From Druceiella hillmani (lineage: Eukaryota > Arthropoda > Insecta > Lepidoptera > Hepialidae), in the NCBI GenBank assembly GCA_039881145.1, contig JAYKKI010000139.1:868001-932000 (forward strand): a DNA stretch of 64,000 bases. Reading direction: 5' to 3'. Position 1 is the first letter of the stretch. Every line of letters starts with the position of its first letter. Below, piece after piece: positions 24,051 through 35,663 of the stretch. Position numbers and translations under genes: made by a program. Under the pieces are notes generated by a model. It did no database searches. It was not told the DNA's origin and worked only from the letters and a program-made list of their open reading frames with translations.

Positions 24051-24380
24051 TGTTTTATACCCTATTGAAAATTAAATGAGTCATTAAAGGCGCGAAAATT
24101 GATGGCGATCTGCCGATTCGTCGACAGATTGGCATCTGACTAAATTTTTGTTTTTCTCAACCGCCTTGTCGTTAACGATCGTTTTGTTCCGCCGAACCCG
24201 GGGTTCGTTTCGTTTCTTTAAGCTTTATAGCAGACGTTGCTAAATATGTTTCCCTTAAAAACAAATTTAAATTTGATTCGTACATTTGTCGTGAATGAAC
24301 TGAAAATTATATATAAAAGTTGAATATGAATATAAAATATCTTGAAAGATGATATTTCAAATAAAAATATCGCAAGGTAT

Positions 24381-27300
24381 TTCACATTCAACTTAAACCA
24401 TACATATATAGTGGAATAAAATAAAGAAAATCCAACCATACATTGATCTTGTGAATAAATAATAAATAAATTGTTTTGTCATTCTCATGAAATTTACGAA
24501 TAAAAATGTCTGTGAATTGATTATAGCATAATGTAATTAAATTATAAATTTACGAAAAGAATTTACATTGAAACAGATTTCCCGAAAACAACTCAGTAAC
24601 AATCTTTATTCAATTCGACGACAACGTAAAATTTGAATTGAAGACTATTTTAAAGTTTGAAATGACCTGGTAATAAAATTATGATCAATTTCGCTAGCAC
24701 TGCGGTAATAAAATTAAAATAAACTTCTGTTTAAAAAACCCACGCGCTTAATTACTATTTGAAAAGATCCCACTTCTAACGAAAGTTTTCCTTTTTTATA
24801 TTTCAATTAAGGAAAAGTTTAAATATTAAATGATAAATTTATAAAATTTCAGAACTACTTTTAAAAAATTATGTGGTCGAAATCTGCATTCCTATAATTT
24901 ATTATGTAATTTTAATATCATCTTACTAGAAGCGGAATGGAGATTTTCTATCGTACAATATATCTGGAGAATAACCGCTTCAAAACTAAGAATCAGGAGG
25001 ATAACCACTTCATTCCTTGGTGAGCAACAGTAATGGCCTTTCGGCTAGAGAACTTTGTATTTTGCTGCAGAACTAAACTTGGCAGTATAATGTTTGACCG
25101 AACCAGCGTTGTCAAAGGGATGGAATTAAAAAGACTTTTATTGGTACTTACTTTGATAAAGCGACCTTTTAGGAAGTAGGTTAAGTGGCTTAATTTCCAC
25201 CATGACGGAGAAAACTTAACAGCAAATGAATTATGGCAATTGTATCGCTTAACGAAATACCTTTTCGAAATTTGATTATTCATTTGGGAAGGTGATAAAT
25301 ATCGTTTTCTTTATAGTAATTATTTACTCATTTTACTTTGTCGTTATAAATTTTTAAACAAAATCCTGATAAAAAAAGTTTTAGAACTTAAAGAAACCTG
25401 TAGAACTTAAAGAAATTAGAAATAATACTACATAATCATAAAAAATACATCTATGCTATCAATATAAAAAATACATCATTAATGCATATACGATGCACTA
25501 ACGAGATGGCGGAGCGACAAGGGTGCGTGAAACCAAGTACCAAATTCTTGGTTTAACAGTGTATTTGTGCCGTTTTGTCTTTCGTCATTATTTAATAAAT
25601 AACATATTTTTATAAGTAGTATAATTTTTATAAAATGTTAAAATATACATGTCGTCTAATTTCATTGAAAATATTTTATCGAACCTGAATCGAAGTTACA
25701 TTAAATTTTACTTTTGTATGTTACACGATATATAATTTGATTGATTCAAATAATTTCGATCAAAGCTTCCATTTGCTAAAAACTATTGTGGTGAATTAAA
25801 ATTTCCTTTAGTTTTTTATTTAACTTTGAATTTCAGGTTTTTAAAGAAAAGAACTGCAACAAGTATAAGTACGTCTATTCGTTCTGTAACTATTTGTTTA
25901 TGGCAATATAAACCCTGATAGCTCATAGAAAGAAAAAAAAGCGGATATTTTATAGGTTCAGTTTTGGTAATTCAGACGCTTTAATTTTACTTTGCATTTT
26001 TCTATTATGGATATCTTTTTAAAATGTTTGTTGTTTAAAAAATTAAGAGCAAATCCAGATCTTGTGTATTACAGACAGGCGATTTAATTAATTTTCATGA
26101 GTTAGAACAAATAGCATGTAACATAACATTTTTAAAGCTTATGTTGTCACTTAGTACTCAAATATGAATACCATCAACCTTTTACTAATTGTTATCGCCT
26201 CTGCGGTAGAAAAATCACTAAAATTGCATTTAGGTGATATAAATTAACCACTTCGTTTGCGCCTTCTTTATCGAGACTAATCAGTTTTTTAGTAAAGGGC
26301 AAATATATTTACAAAATAAGCTTTCGTGATTTTCAATATATTCAAATGTTCTTATCGATACGTTTAGGTAGAAATATGTTTGCCTTTTTATTTATTTTTT
26401 AATTAATAGCGTAATAATCGTTGACTTAGACGATTTGCAGGTTTACATATCTTGCAGTCCCTAATGAAAAGAACTGCTATGCTTAACAATATAAAAGATC
26501 TTACAAAAACGTAGATATATTGTCTCTTCGATTGGGAAATTTAATATCGCATAGACCAACTCGAAAAAAGAAGTTTTGAGAAAATACGTATTATACGTAT
26601 TTCATAAGTATTTATGGCTATATCACTAGTTTACCTGCTATAAAGAATACATGACGAATCCTCAAGATATATTTTTGCAGTTACGTCCGGAATTAAAAAA
26701 AAAATTTTCAGGGAAAGGAAGATTACATTTTCTCGCCTTTCACCGTTTTCCATTTAATTAAGTGTTTTCGATCACTAATATTATTTATGTGGTCGTCAAC
26801 TTTTTGGAGCACAAATATAGTCTTCATTTGATAAAAAGAGTATCATAATAAATTCCAAAGAAAAGAATTAATTTATTCAACAAACAATTTTCAGCAAGGG
26901 ACCAACTAAATGCTCTTTCGCTCTGCCTTGCAGGCACGTCTAGAGTGGGCTTCGCTTACTGTACCTCCTTCAAGTATTATAGTTTTACAAATTCTTCGAC
27001 TTTCAGTACAACATTTTACTTTGAGAATATTATTACAACAAAATTACTTCTTCTAACTGATCGAAAATATTTAAGGTCTAATTTTAAATTTGTTCCCAAT
27101 CGGTAATAAGGAAACAAAATAAAAAATATTATTATTATTACTTTACTATAATAAAAGATCTGTTATGGTTGGTAAAAACAACATTCTAACATTTTATTAA
27201 CCAACAATTTAACACCACATTTTCTTCTAAAACTAACTGAATCATTACTGGAATTTACTACGTGAACAATTATTAATTAAGTTTCAAGAAAACTAAGTTT

Positions 27301-30300
27301 TTACAATCATCAGACCAGTAATTTATTTTTAATACCCCCATTATTTGGTGACGTATGAAAAATGTAATTTTGTAGCAAGATCTACTTCGAAAAACAATAA
27401 AGTAAAGTGTTTTTATTTTCTCAAGAAGGAAGGATTCCTTTTTTAGAATAACATAAAACTTATATTATATTAAAACTTACATTCGAATATAAAATTTGAG
27501 CTATAATTTTTTAATATACAATTATCCCTACCAAAAATATCAAACTCATAACCAAATACTACCAGTGGCTTTTAGAGTTGAAATTAATGAAACGCTTTAT
27601 AATATACGCTAAGATGAGAGGTACTTTATTTTTACTTTCTACAAAGGATGTCCATTAATTAAATGAAGTATTATTAACTTTAATAATGATTAAACCTTAC
27701 ACCGAAAAAAAAATTTTTATTGGTTAAAACAAATATTGATAACTACAATATTGATAAATTAAAAAGAACTTACTAAACCCATGACGACTTTTTTCAATTT
27801 ATTTAATTTATAAGTATTTCATAAATCAACTGAAGGATTAGACCACGCATGAAATAAAATTTTTCATAATTTACACGTGTAAATATAATCGAACCAAATT
27901 TTACATAAATTATTTACAGTTCAAGTAATTTGTCAGTTCGGGTTAACTGTCAAGAAGCGTATTATTATTGAATAATTATTTCTTGGTATGACAAAATGAA
28001 TCAATCATTTATGGAACTGACGTTGGTTAATAATATTTTATTAAGTATTAATAGACAGATTAATTTGTAAGTCGTATCCCATTTAAGTAAATCAACTTAA
28101 TATTATTGTAATATGTGTATAATTTGTACTCATTTGTATGATTTCTATTCACGCAAAACATTTTTTAATAAATGTTTCATCCTTCTTATTTCTTTTATTT
28201 AAATTCGTGTTTCTGTTTTACATATTCAGTATTTAGTGATACTAAGAATTACATTTAAATCTTTAACATTTTTGTATTTCCTTGAATAAGCACAGTTTGT
28301 ATGGAAATTATTTTTCAAATAAATTGTTTAAAAATTTCGTAAATTATTTGCTTTTTTATTCGACCGATAATTATTTTATTTCATATTTTGTGGATATAAA
28401 ATTTTTTTTGAGAATATTGGAACGGTCTCTTATGTTCTTTAACAAATCCATATCTATTATTTTCTGTCACTTATGATCATAAAAATATTACATAATAATT
28501 TACTTATTCTATCCGCGTGTTTACAACTTTCTTACTTCCTTTTCTGAATTTTCCTCCATAATTATTAAATTAAATAAAATTTATTGTAGTTCTTATATAT
28601 TGAAAAGTCCTACCCGAAAACTATACCAAGTAGAATCCTTGTGAAATGATTGTTGTATGTCTGACTTTCCCAATCTAACTCAAATGAAAATCGTTTCTTT
28701 TTGTAGCTTACATGCAATTGTCAAGGGATGGCGACAGTAATGAAGATACGTGAGCTGTATGAATATTTTCGAAAAATAATATTTTCAGCTGGCACCATCC
28801 ATTTGGATGTTTACAATCTTATACATAAACGAAATAAAAATAAAAATTAACAAAATGTATTTTTTATTTTCTACATCACTTCCGAATCCGAATTTTTCCA
28901 ATAAAATGTTATTAAAATTAAATACTTTCTTTCCTCTTTGATAATTATATCCATTTGACTGAATTCATTACAGTTAAATATTTTTAAATTTTTTTTTCAG
29001 TTGTGGTATTAATGTGTCTTAATTTATTCATATTGCACAAAAATAAAATAACTAATTAAATCTACGCTAGGAGTAACATTTCTTAGTATGTCGATATATA
29101 ATGTTGAGAGAAGCATTTATAGGCAATGCAGCAGGATTGACAGACACACGTATTCCCGACCCTTATACACATTAGTCTATTTTTCTACAATATGCCGAAC
29201 ACTTTTTTTAGACACAAAACATTTTGCACTTAATGTTTTCACGGCATCACATATATCATATGCTACCGGATGCTGCACAAAGTTCAGCGACGTTGATCAA
29301 AATGACATCAGGTTCAATCGGCATGATAAAAATTTGCATGTGTATATATTTATATATGTATATGTATATATGCATATATTTGGAATATTAAACGATTTTT
29401 CCTTGATTAAATACCCATATCAATTTAACATAATTTAATCGATTAATCATGACTTAGAGGGTATCAGGTCCATTGTTGAAATTAAAAATGTTTTCAGATA
29501 TTAATTACTTCTATACAATATCGTTTGCCAACTTTTAACGTTTCCCTTTTAATTTTTTTATTCATTTTCTCCTTTTAGTAAACCTAATATTTATGTTTTT
29601 AATGTACCTGGAATAGTGGTTATTTATTAGTAGTCAAAATATACAATTTGGCACTTAAAGCTATTATAACTTAATGGGACAATTATAAGCGGTTTTTTCA
29701 AAATATTTCAAAAATTTTCAAGATTTTATTTTCTATTCTACTAAGAATATTTCATTGCGATAAATATGTTTTGAGCTTCTGTACTTCGATTATAACATTA
29801 ACTAAAATAACTTCGGATTTTGTAATGTAAGTTATTCACATAATAATTTCGTGGCTAAAACAATTTTGTATTTGATTTCAGATCAATAAACCATATTTTC
29901 AAAAAAATTCTTGAAATTAATACGGAAAGATAAGTTCTACTTTTCTGATTATCCTAAAATGTGTTTTGATGAAAATATTTCCTGCTTAAAACAAAAATGG
30001 AAATAGATATAATTGAAAAATAAAATGAAGGAAGTAATATTGAACAATAAAATTATTTATAGAAAATTTTACAAAGGGTTCTCAAAAATACTTTTATATC
30101 ATTTCTAGTCTCAGGATTAATATTCAATCGATTTTATAATCAGTATGGAAAGAGTTTGTTCTATTTCAATAAAGCCACTTTAATTATAACAAATTTTTAA
30201 TATCGCTAATATATTTGTGCAAAAAAACCTAATACTGTTTTACTTAAAATATGGAAAAAACCCAAACCCCGTTTTCCTGATTAATTTTTTGAACAAAAAA

Positions 30301-30585
30301 TGTTATTTTTTTGGCGAACTTTTAAACGTATAAAGTTAAATCTGTCATCTTGGTTTGTATCTGTGTCTACATCTAGAACGTAACATGCTGTGAAACATCT
30401 TTTTTATCATTTCTAGTTTATCATTTTTTTCAATCTTTTAAAATGTACAAACAGTATGGCAGAACTTGGATTTTTTTATAACCGATCCTTCTGTGATTTA
30501 ATATTGTGCTACTTAACAAATATAACTTCCACTCTGGCAACGCTGGCTAATACAACTTGTGTATAACCGTATGTATGATATTACT

Positions 30586-30588
<3 letters not shown>
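24381..30588. other. Long AT-rich stretch, no supported gene
   Basis: Six kilobases with little structure. Items seen: a 96-codon minus-strand frame at 24993-25283, open also in a plus-strand frame and less AT-biased than its surroundings, unrecognised; an HH-like scrap at 25402-25437; and a 116-codon plus-strand frame at 29088-29438, whose antisense stretch around 29230-29330 (P-I-E-P-D-V-I-L-I-N-V-A-E-L-C) also looks protein-like. None carries a motif I can name. Confidence 0.35.
25402..25437 (+). mobile_element. Possible HH element scrap, copy 6
   Basis: AACTTAAAGAAATTAGAAAT followed by AATACTACAT matches the middle of an HH arm (AAAGAAAGTAGAAATAATAC). The similarity is short and in AT-rich sequence, so chance is possible. 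Confidence 0.35.

Positions 30589-30589
<1 letters not shown>

Positions 30590-30622
<33 letters not shown>
30590..30622. repeat. (TA)n microsatellite
   Basis: About 16 uninterrupted TA units. Confidence 0.9.
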
Positions 30623-30624
<2 letters not shown>

Positions 30625-31454
30625 TAATATTGATATTATAATAAGTATGTAAACACAAAAGTATAACAATTTGATAGTTTTGCATTTTTATCACACCGTA
30701 TTCATAATCGGCTGCAAATACTAGTGATTTATTTGAAAGCTAATCAAACGTAATTATCGAACATGTGAATAGTATGCATTATATTAGTGCCATATATAAA
30801 TGGAAAACTTGAAATTCGTTCGAACATGATTAAATATTTTCGGTGTATAATACTTGATATCAAAAATGTTAAGTCTGACTATGGTCTTAATAGTGTAATT
30901 TTCAAAGACTAGATTATTTGGAAACCTATAAAAGCAACGTTCTTAAATAGCAACGTTTTCAAGATAACATTGAAATTCAATGTTTATTGACAATGATTAG
31001 AAATATAATTTGAAACCCATTATTCTCTGTGCTATTTATGTCGTTAAAAAAACATCTTTAGAATACGCTTATATTTTACTTTATCTTATTGTAATTTCAA
31101 ACCTAAATCTGTACGTTTCATTATGGTTTGCATAAATAATTTTATTTCAAAATTTGTCGGAAAAATCATAGCATTATCTGCAATGTTGAATGTTTCGAAA
31201 TTTAAATTTCAAATATATATAAGTCGTGTACAGATAAATATAGGACTCATATCAAAGTTCGGATCATGTTATAAATTAATAACTCATTATCAGAGGTGCC
31301 GTATATTTCATTTATAAGGGAATACGTTATAGATGCGAGGCTTTGGTATTTACCCCAAAGTTTAAATTTACCGAAATTTACATGACAGTTTAAAAACTCC
31401 ATAATAGTTGATAGTTAACATCAAGAGACTGACTTTCTTGAAATACTCAAACAA
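30623..31454. other. AT-rich stretch, nothing recognised
   Basis: A 64-codon plus-strand frame at 31123-31317 has no motif. No other structure. Confidence 0.35.
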
Positions 31455-31518
31455 TTTCATCAAAGGTAGAAAAAATCTCAGAAAAATTTTCTGAGATTTT
31501 TTCTATATATTGATGAAA
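31455..31518. repeat. Hairpin: 16-17 bp perfect inner stem within a longer imperfect stem
   Basis: TTTCATC at the left end pairs with GATGAAA at the right end, and the inner AGAAAAAATCTCAGAAAA pairs with its complement. An asymmetric bulge (AAGGT against TATATT) separates the two stems. Confidence 0.7.
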
Positions 31519-31865
31519 CCGAATCGGGAACGCAGCTGAAAGGTTTTCACTTAAAGACGCAAAGAGTGCTTTCGTCATGATGAAGTTTAAATTGTCTTAA
31601 ATATAATTTAGAAAATGTATATGTTTATTGTATATATTTTAGTAAACCAACCTAAATTGAATATCTGCGAGGTGAAATTATTTCTTGAAATAGGAAAATT
31701 TGACATGGATACTCAAAATTACACTAGGGAATAAAATGAGGTTGCTAATAAAATTTCATGTTTCATGATGTCATTTTAAGTTACGAGATAAATGTATGCT
31801 AACTGTGAAGCAAGTTCACGCTACTATAGATGCAAGTCCATAGAAATAAAAAAAATTTAAAGATG

Positions 31866-32102
31866 TCAACTCAGCAATCCATCAATACAGCTCATAATTA
31901 ATTTCATGCGGTCTCCTAGAAGACGAATTTCATTTCTTGAACGTTGCACTGTAAGAAACGCACCATCCTTAAAGAGGGGGTTCTGTATGCTGTAAATAGT
32001 CCTGTACATAACGCAGTCTATTTGGAGTTGATGAATATTACAAGGAAGAATCTGTGCAAAAATATCGCTAGGTAGATCAAACTCCATTTTTTTCAGCAAC
32101 AA
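31866..32102 (-). CDS. Unrecognised 70-odd-codon open frame with coding-like composition
   Basis: I do not recognise this protein. From the ATG at about 32087 it gives M-E-F-D-L-P-S-D-I-F-A-Q-I-L-P, later N-P-L-F-K-D-G-A-F-L-T-V-Q-R-S-R, and ends L-I-M-S-C-I-D-G-L-L-S before TGA. The block is visibly less AT-rich than the kilobases around it and has a balanced residue mix and an amphipathic C-terminal helix pattern. The frame is closed upstream by TAA within about 20 codons. No clear splice sites, promoter or poly-A signal was seen. It could be a relic exon, a retrocopy fragment or a mobile-element piece. Confidence 0.35.
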   Translation of the reverse strand: MLLKKMEFDLPSDIFAQILPCNIHQLQIDCVMYRTIYSIQNPLFKDGAFLTVQRSRNEIRLLGDRMKLIMSCIDGLLS

Positions 32103-33805
32103 ATCTTCGATATATTATTCAGAAAATTTGAGAGATCGATGAATAAATTCTAAACAATTTTACGCTTATCATAATTTATAACCCGTTCCGTTCCCAGAAT
32201 TATAATAATTTCATGTGACTTTAGGTGCGATTAAAGAATATTGCAACTTCATTCCAATTGACTACTTTATGTATGCGTCTACAAGTTTATTGTTTATAAG
32301 TTGTACGATAAAAAATTTGAAAAGGAAACAATTTACAATTCAAATAAAAAAATTAGTGATATTTATATATTTCCCTCCAAATTGATATACAAAAAAATAA
32401 AAATATACAATTATAAATAAGGAACAAGAATGGAAATAGAAAATAACACAATATTTTTGAACGCATGTTGATTCTTTGAAAACATACAGTTAAAGTTAAT
32501 GAGTAAATTTTTATGAATAATTTTCATTACGTTACATTACCATTAATAAGTATGTTTCACTCAATAATTATTAAATGCAAGTAGAACTTGCCCAATGAGA
32601 GTTTTATACGTACATAGACATATATTAATTAAAAACATTCAAAGGTGCAAATTATTTTTGTTATGCTATTTATAGACAATAATATAATTTTCCATCGTAT
32701 TATTCTATGGCCCACACTTTATCTTTCTTAGACCTAAAAATATGTTGAGTTTCTCAAAAATTGCAAGATCTTGGGTTTAGCGCTATACACCACCGCAAGT
32801 TTATTATGATTTTTGGCACCTATTTGAGGGACATACACTCAGAGACATGCCGACATATAATCGAAAAAAAATTAAGTATTTGATTTTTCCTACCTAAATC
32901 CTATTATGTAAATAAATATTAAAGTTAATATACTTTATTACTACGCAAAATTTATATTTTCTGCTGTTACTGAGAATTTAGGCAATAACATATGTACAGA
33001 CTTGTGATTGACCTTTCAGGACTTTAGTTTTCCGTTTTGAAATATCAAATATTTAAAAAGAACATTCAAATCGAAATTTTAAGGTACAACGGCAAAATTT
33101 GTCAAGAAGATAAAGGAAAAATACTGACCAAAGCAGAGTATCTTAAAGTAAGTTCTAAGTATCTTAAACTATATCATCGGATATTTGACTTATATTTAAA
33201 CCGGTGAAATGCGGCGAAATATAAGCTCGCCCTGCGTTTGAAGTTTAATTCAGACGAAAACCGTGAAGGTTCTTGTACTATCTCGTTAGCTGTGCTTATA
33301 TGAACTACTTTCTGGGATGTGTGTATCAAATGACATGTAATGTATTTTGTCTTGTAACCATAGCTATCGAAGACCTTTTAAAAATCCCTAAGTTTTGTAG
33401 TTTGAAAAATTAAATCTTTCATAAAAGGAACTGTACATTTAGGAAACATGAGACAGGGCCGGCTATCAGAATCTAGTTCTAAATCGTGTGCATATAAGTA
33501 ACTAAATCTGTGTTAAAGTGTATTGGATAAGTTCGATTATTCAAAACATTATAAAGAAATATGATATCGGCGGAACATGAAAAGTACCACTGACAAATAG
33601 GAGAAATTATTCATGGCAGGTCATGTTATGAATATGATCGAATTAAATTCACAAATAGAGATTAAAATTACCAGGCAAATAGTTACACATTTACAATGCA
33701 AATTTGTTAAATAAGTTATGTTTGTGTTCATAATTATTATAAAATATAAATAGGCAAAGGAACAAGAACAAGTTACTTAAATAAATTATTTTCTTTGCTT
33801 TCTTT
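32103..33805. other. AT-rich stretch, no supported gene
   Basis: A short direct duplication of AGTATCTTAAA near 33137-33170 and a CG-bearing patch at 33195-33300 (CCGGTGAAATGCGGCGAAAT) are the only structures. The patch may be a mobile-element relic that I cannot name. Confidence 0.35.
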
Positions 33806-33918
33806 CACAATTAAATGAAACTACGTGATGTAGTATTATTTCTATTTTCTTTAAATGTAGTTTCATTTAATTGTGAATAATGAATTTCTACAAAATTAAC
33901 GTCAAATATGCTCAATAT
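33806..33918. mobile_element. HH foldback element, copy 7 (collapsed, hammerhead lost)
   Basis: A left arm CACAATTAAATGAAACTACG through TTTCTATTTTCTTTAA runs directly into AATGTAGTTTCATTTAATTG and the outer end TTCTACAAAATTAACGTCAA. The hammerhead and purine-rich part are deleted between the arms, giving short inverted repeats of about 25 bp. Confidence 0.75.
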
Positions 33919-34752
33919 TGTTTTCTTTATTTAGTTGAAAGAATAAATATATTTCAACTTTCTTTTCTATGGAAATAAATGACAATATCATAACAAAAAG
34001 TTCTTAAATTTAATGCCAATTGACGCAAAAAGAATCTCGTATGGCATCTCGCAATATAGTATGCGTTAAATTGTATGAATACTTATTAAGACGTTGAAAT
34101 ATATTTTTTTCCAAAAAATATATTTTGAATAGATTTACCGGTCGTTATTGCTATACTATTTCTTGACAATTTACTCAGTATTAATTTTCCAATATAATAA
34201 CAATATCTGCTTGCCATCTCCGGATGTTCGTATATAGTTTAACTTGATATTGGAGGCATTACCCCATATCGAATTATCCTCCTGATCGGTTTGCGATGTC
34301 AGTAATAAGAAGTTGGAGCATTTGGGCAGCTCACGGGAGCATTTCCATTATTTGAAAGGTTACGTTATTGATATAAATTGTGTACTTCTCTCATCTGTAA
34401 TTTTTATTTTCATTTTAAAAAATTGATCAACTTATTAGTGCTAAGCTGCAAGTTGAGCAAATATTTTGATAGGATAACGCATAAATACAATAAAAAAATT
34501 AACTACAAACATAACAATAAATTAACACCAACCTGAAGAAATCTGGATAATTACATAAAACAAATCCACGAGTGTGATAGAATAAGCTAGATATGTTTAC
34601 AAAATTATTTTACAACGTCCGCTCCTTGTAGAATTTCAAATCCTAATTTTTAAATTCAACTCATCAACAATCCAAGTTAGGGTTGATATAAAAATTGTGG
34701 CTGATACCATAATATTATACCACTCGAAATTTGTCTGAATGATTCAACCTGT

Positions 34753-34788
<36 letters not shown>

Positions 34789-35300
34789 CATCATGTGTCT
34801 CAAATCAGCACCCCATTAATAACCAAAATAATGAGCAGAAAGATGCCGTCAAATTGCATTTCTTTTTATAATTTCACAGAGAGCGTAAGAGTCTAAAACA
34901 TCATAAAAATAGTGAATTTTTATATTTATCTTTGACATTCTGAAAATGTGTTTACAAATATGATAATTAGGTATTCTTGTGGCAAAGGTACTGAACAAAT
35001 ATTATTGTTACAAAAAATCACCAAAGCGTTAGTCACAATGCTATTATTGAGAAATAGTCCAAGTTTCTAGTTCTCCCAATGTGAGAAATAGAAATTTTAC
35101 TAGTGGTTTTTAAATTTAAATTAATTTTGCAGTACCTAATATGATATCTCCTATGAACATTCATTCACAGTTCATGCTGCCGAACTATAGAACAAGTCGG
35201 ACCCTGATATCTGGAATGTGCCGACAGTTCACGCATTCAAGTATCGTCTGATAATTATCCTTTTTTTAACTCCCCATGGTCCCGTCCCTATGAACATTCA
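33919..35300. other. AT-rich stretch with one microsatellite
   Basis: No gene supported. A moderately GC-richer patch at 34205-34360 (TTGCCATCTCCGGATGTTCG) is unrecognised. The (TA)n tract at 34756-34787 is listed separately. Confidence 0.35.
34756..34787. repeat. (TA)n microsatellite
   Basis: About 16 TA units. Confidence 0.9.
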
Positions 35301-35301
35301 T

Positions 35302-35340
35302 TCTGAATTCTCTCTCGCCTTCTGAATTCTCTCTCGCCTT
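35302..35340. repeat. Two-copy direct repeat, unit 19 bp
   Basis: CTGAATTCTCTCTCGCCTT occurs twice head to tail. The phrase TATGAACATTCATTC also occurs twice nearby (about 35154 and 35291), suggesting a local duplication of about 137 bp that has decayed. Confidence 0.8.
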
Positions 35341-35476
35341 TTTTATTACCAATATATAACGTACTTGGCATTTGTGCACATGTATATATTTTTCTTTATC
35401 ATATATAGTTTTTGGTTACTGACTCGATCATACTTGCTGTTGATTATTCTTTTGTTAGATTGTCAGTTTATTTCTT

Positions 35477-35663
35477 CAAAATTAAATGAAACTACGTGAC
35501 GTAGTATTACTTCTACTTTCTTTAAGTTTTCTACCACGACCTAGGTTTCGTTGTATTACAACATCTTCAGGTGGGCTATTAGCAAAGATTACTTGCTGTT
35601 TATTATTCTTCATTTAATTGTGAATAATGAATGTCTACAAAATTAATGCCAAATATATTCAGT
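35477..35663. mobile_element. HH foldback element, copy 8, with intact hammerhead
   Basis: The left arm, minus strand sense, carries the whole hammerhead and the AAAGAA/GTAGAAGTAATAC block. After TTAGCAAAGATTACTTGCTG it meets a right arm that begins at TTCATTTAATTGTGAATAAT and runs to ATGCCAAATATATTCAG. So the two arms are truncated at different points, as in copies 1 and 7. The phrase ACTTGCTGTTTATTATTCTT in the centre resembles flanking sequence at 35429-35450, hinting at a target-derived insertion or template jump. Confidence 0.85.
35534..35574 (-). ncRNA. Intact minimal type I hammerhead ribozyme (HH copy 8)
   Basis: Read on the minus strand: stem I CCAC; core CTGAAGA; one unpaired T; stem II GTTGT-AAT-ACAAC; core GAA; stem III ACC-TA-GGT; cleavage nucleotide C of GTC; stem I 3' strand GTGG. 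All invariant hammerhead core residues (C3 T4 G5 A6 G8 A9, G12 A13 A14, NUH triplet) are present. Known biology: type I hammerheads with a 1-3 bp stem III occur in Penelope-like elements and retrozymes and often work as dimers. The extra T between A9 and stem II is non-standard and is the main doubt. No experiment is implied. Confidence 0.65.

Larger units (their letters stand above)
21509..24380. mobile_element. 2.9-kb element with very long terminal inverted repeats
   Basis: Left arm 21509-21960 and right arm 23834-24380 are inverted copies. Anchor blocks include GCCTCGCGATATTTT, CATCTTTCAAGATATTTTAT, AACAAAACGATCGTTAACGA, CAGATGCCAATCTGTC and GGCACCTATAACCATTAAAT, each found reversed on the other side in the expected order. 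The arms are very similar but differ by two length changes: about 20 bp extra in the left arm near 21660-21680, and about 120 bp extra in the right arm (24001-24122). The ends read AT(G/A)CCT(C/T)GCGATA. I see no clear target-site duplication. Interior: 1.87 kb with one Cys-containing open frame (21984-22316, -). Superfamily unknown; a DNA transposon or foldback element fits best. Confidence 0.8.

Noticed and set aside
31440..31520. microRNA precursor
   Set aside because: The stem is interrupted by a large asymmetric bulge and has poly-A/T arms. Without small-RNA evidence it is only a hairpin.
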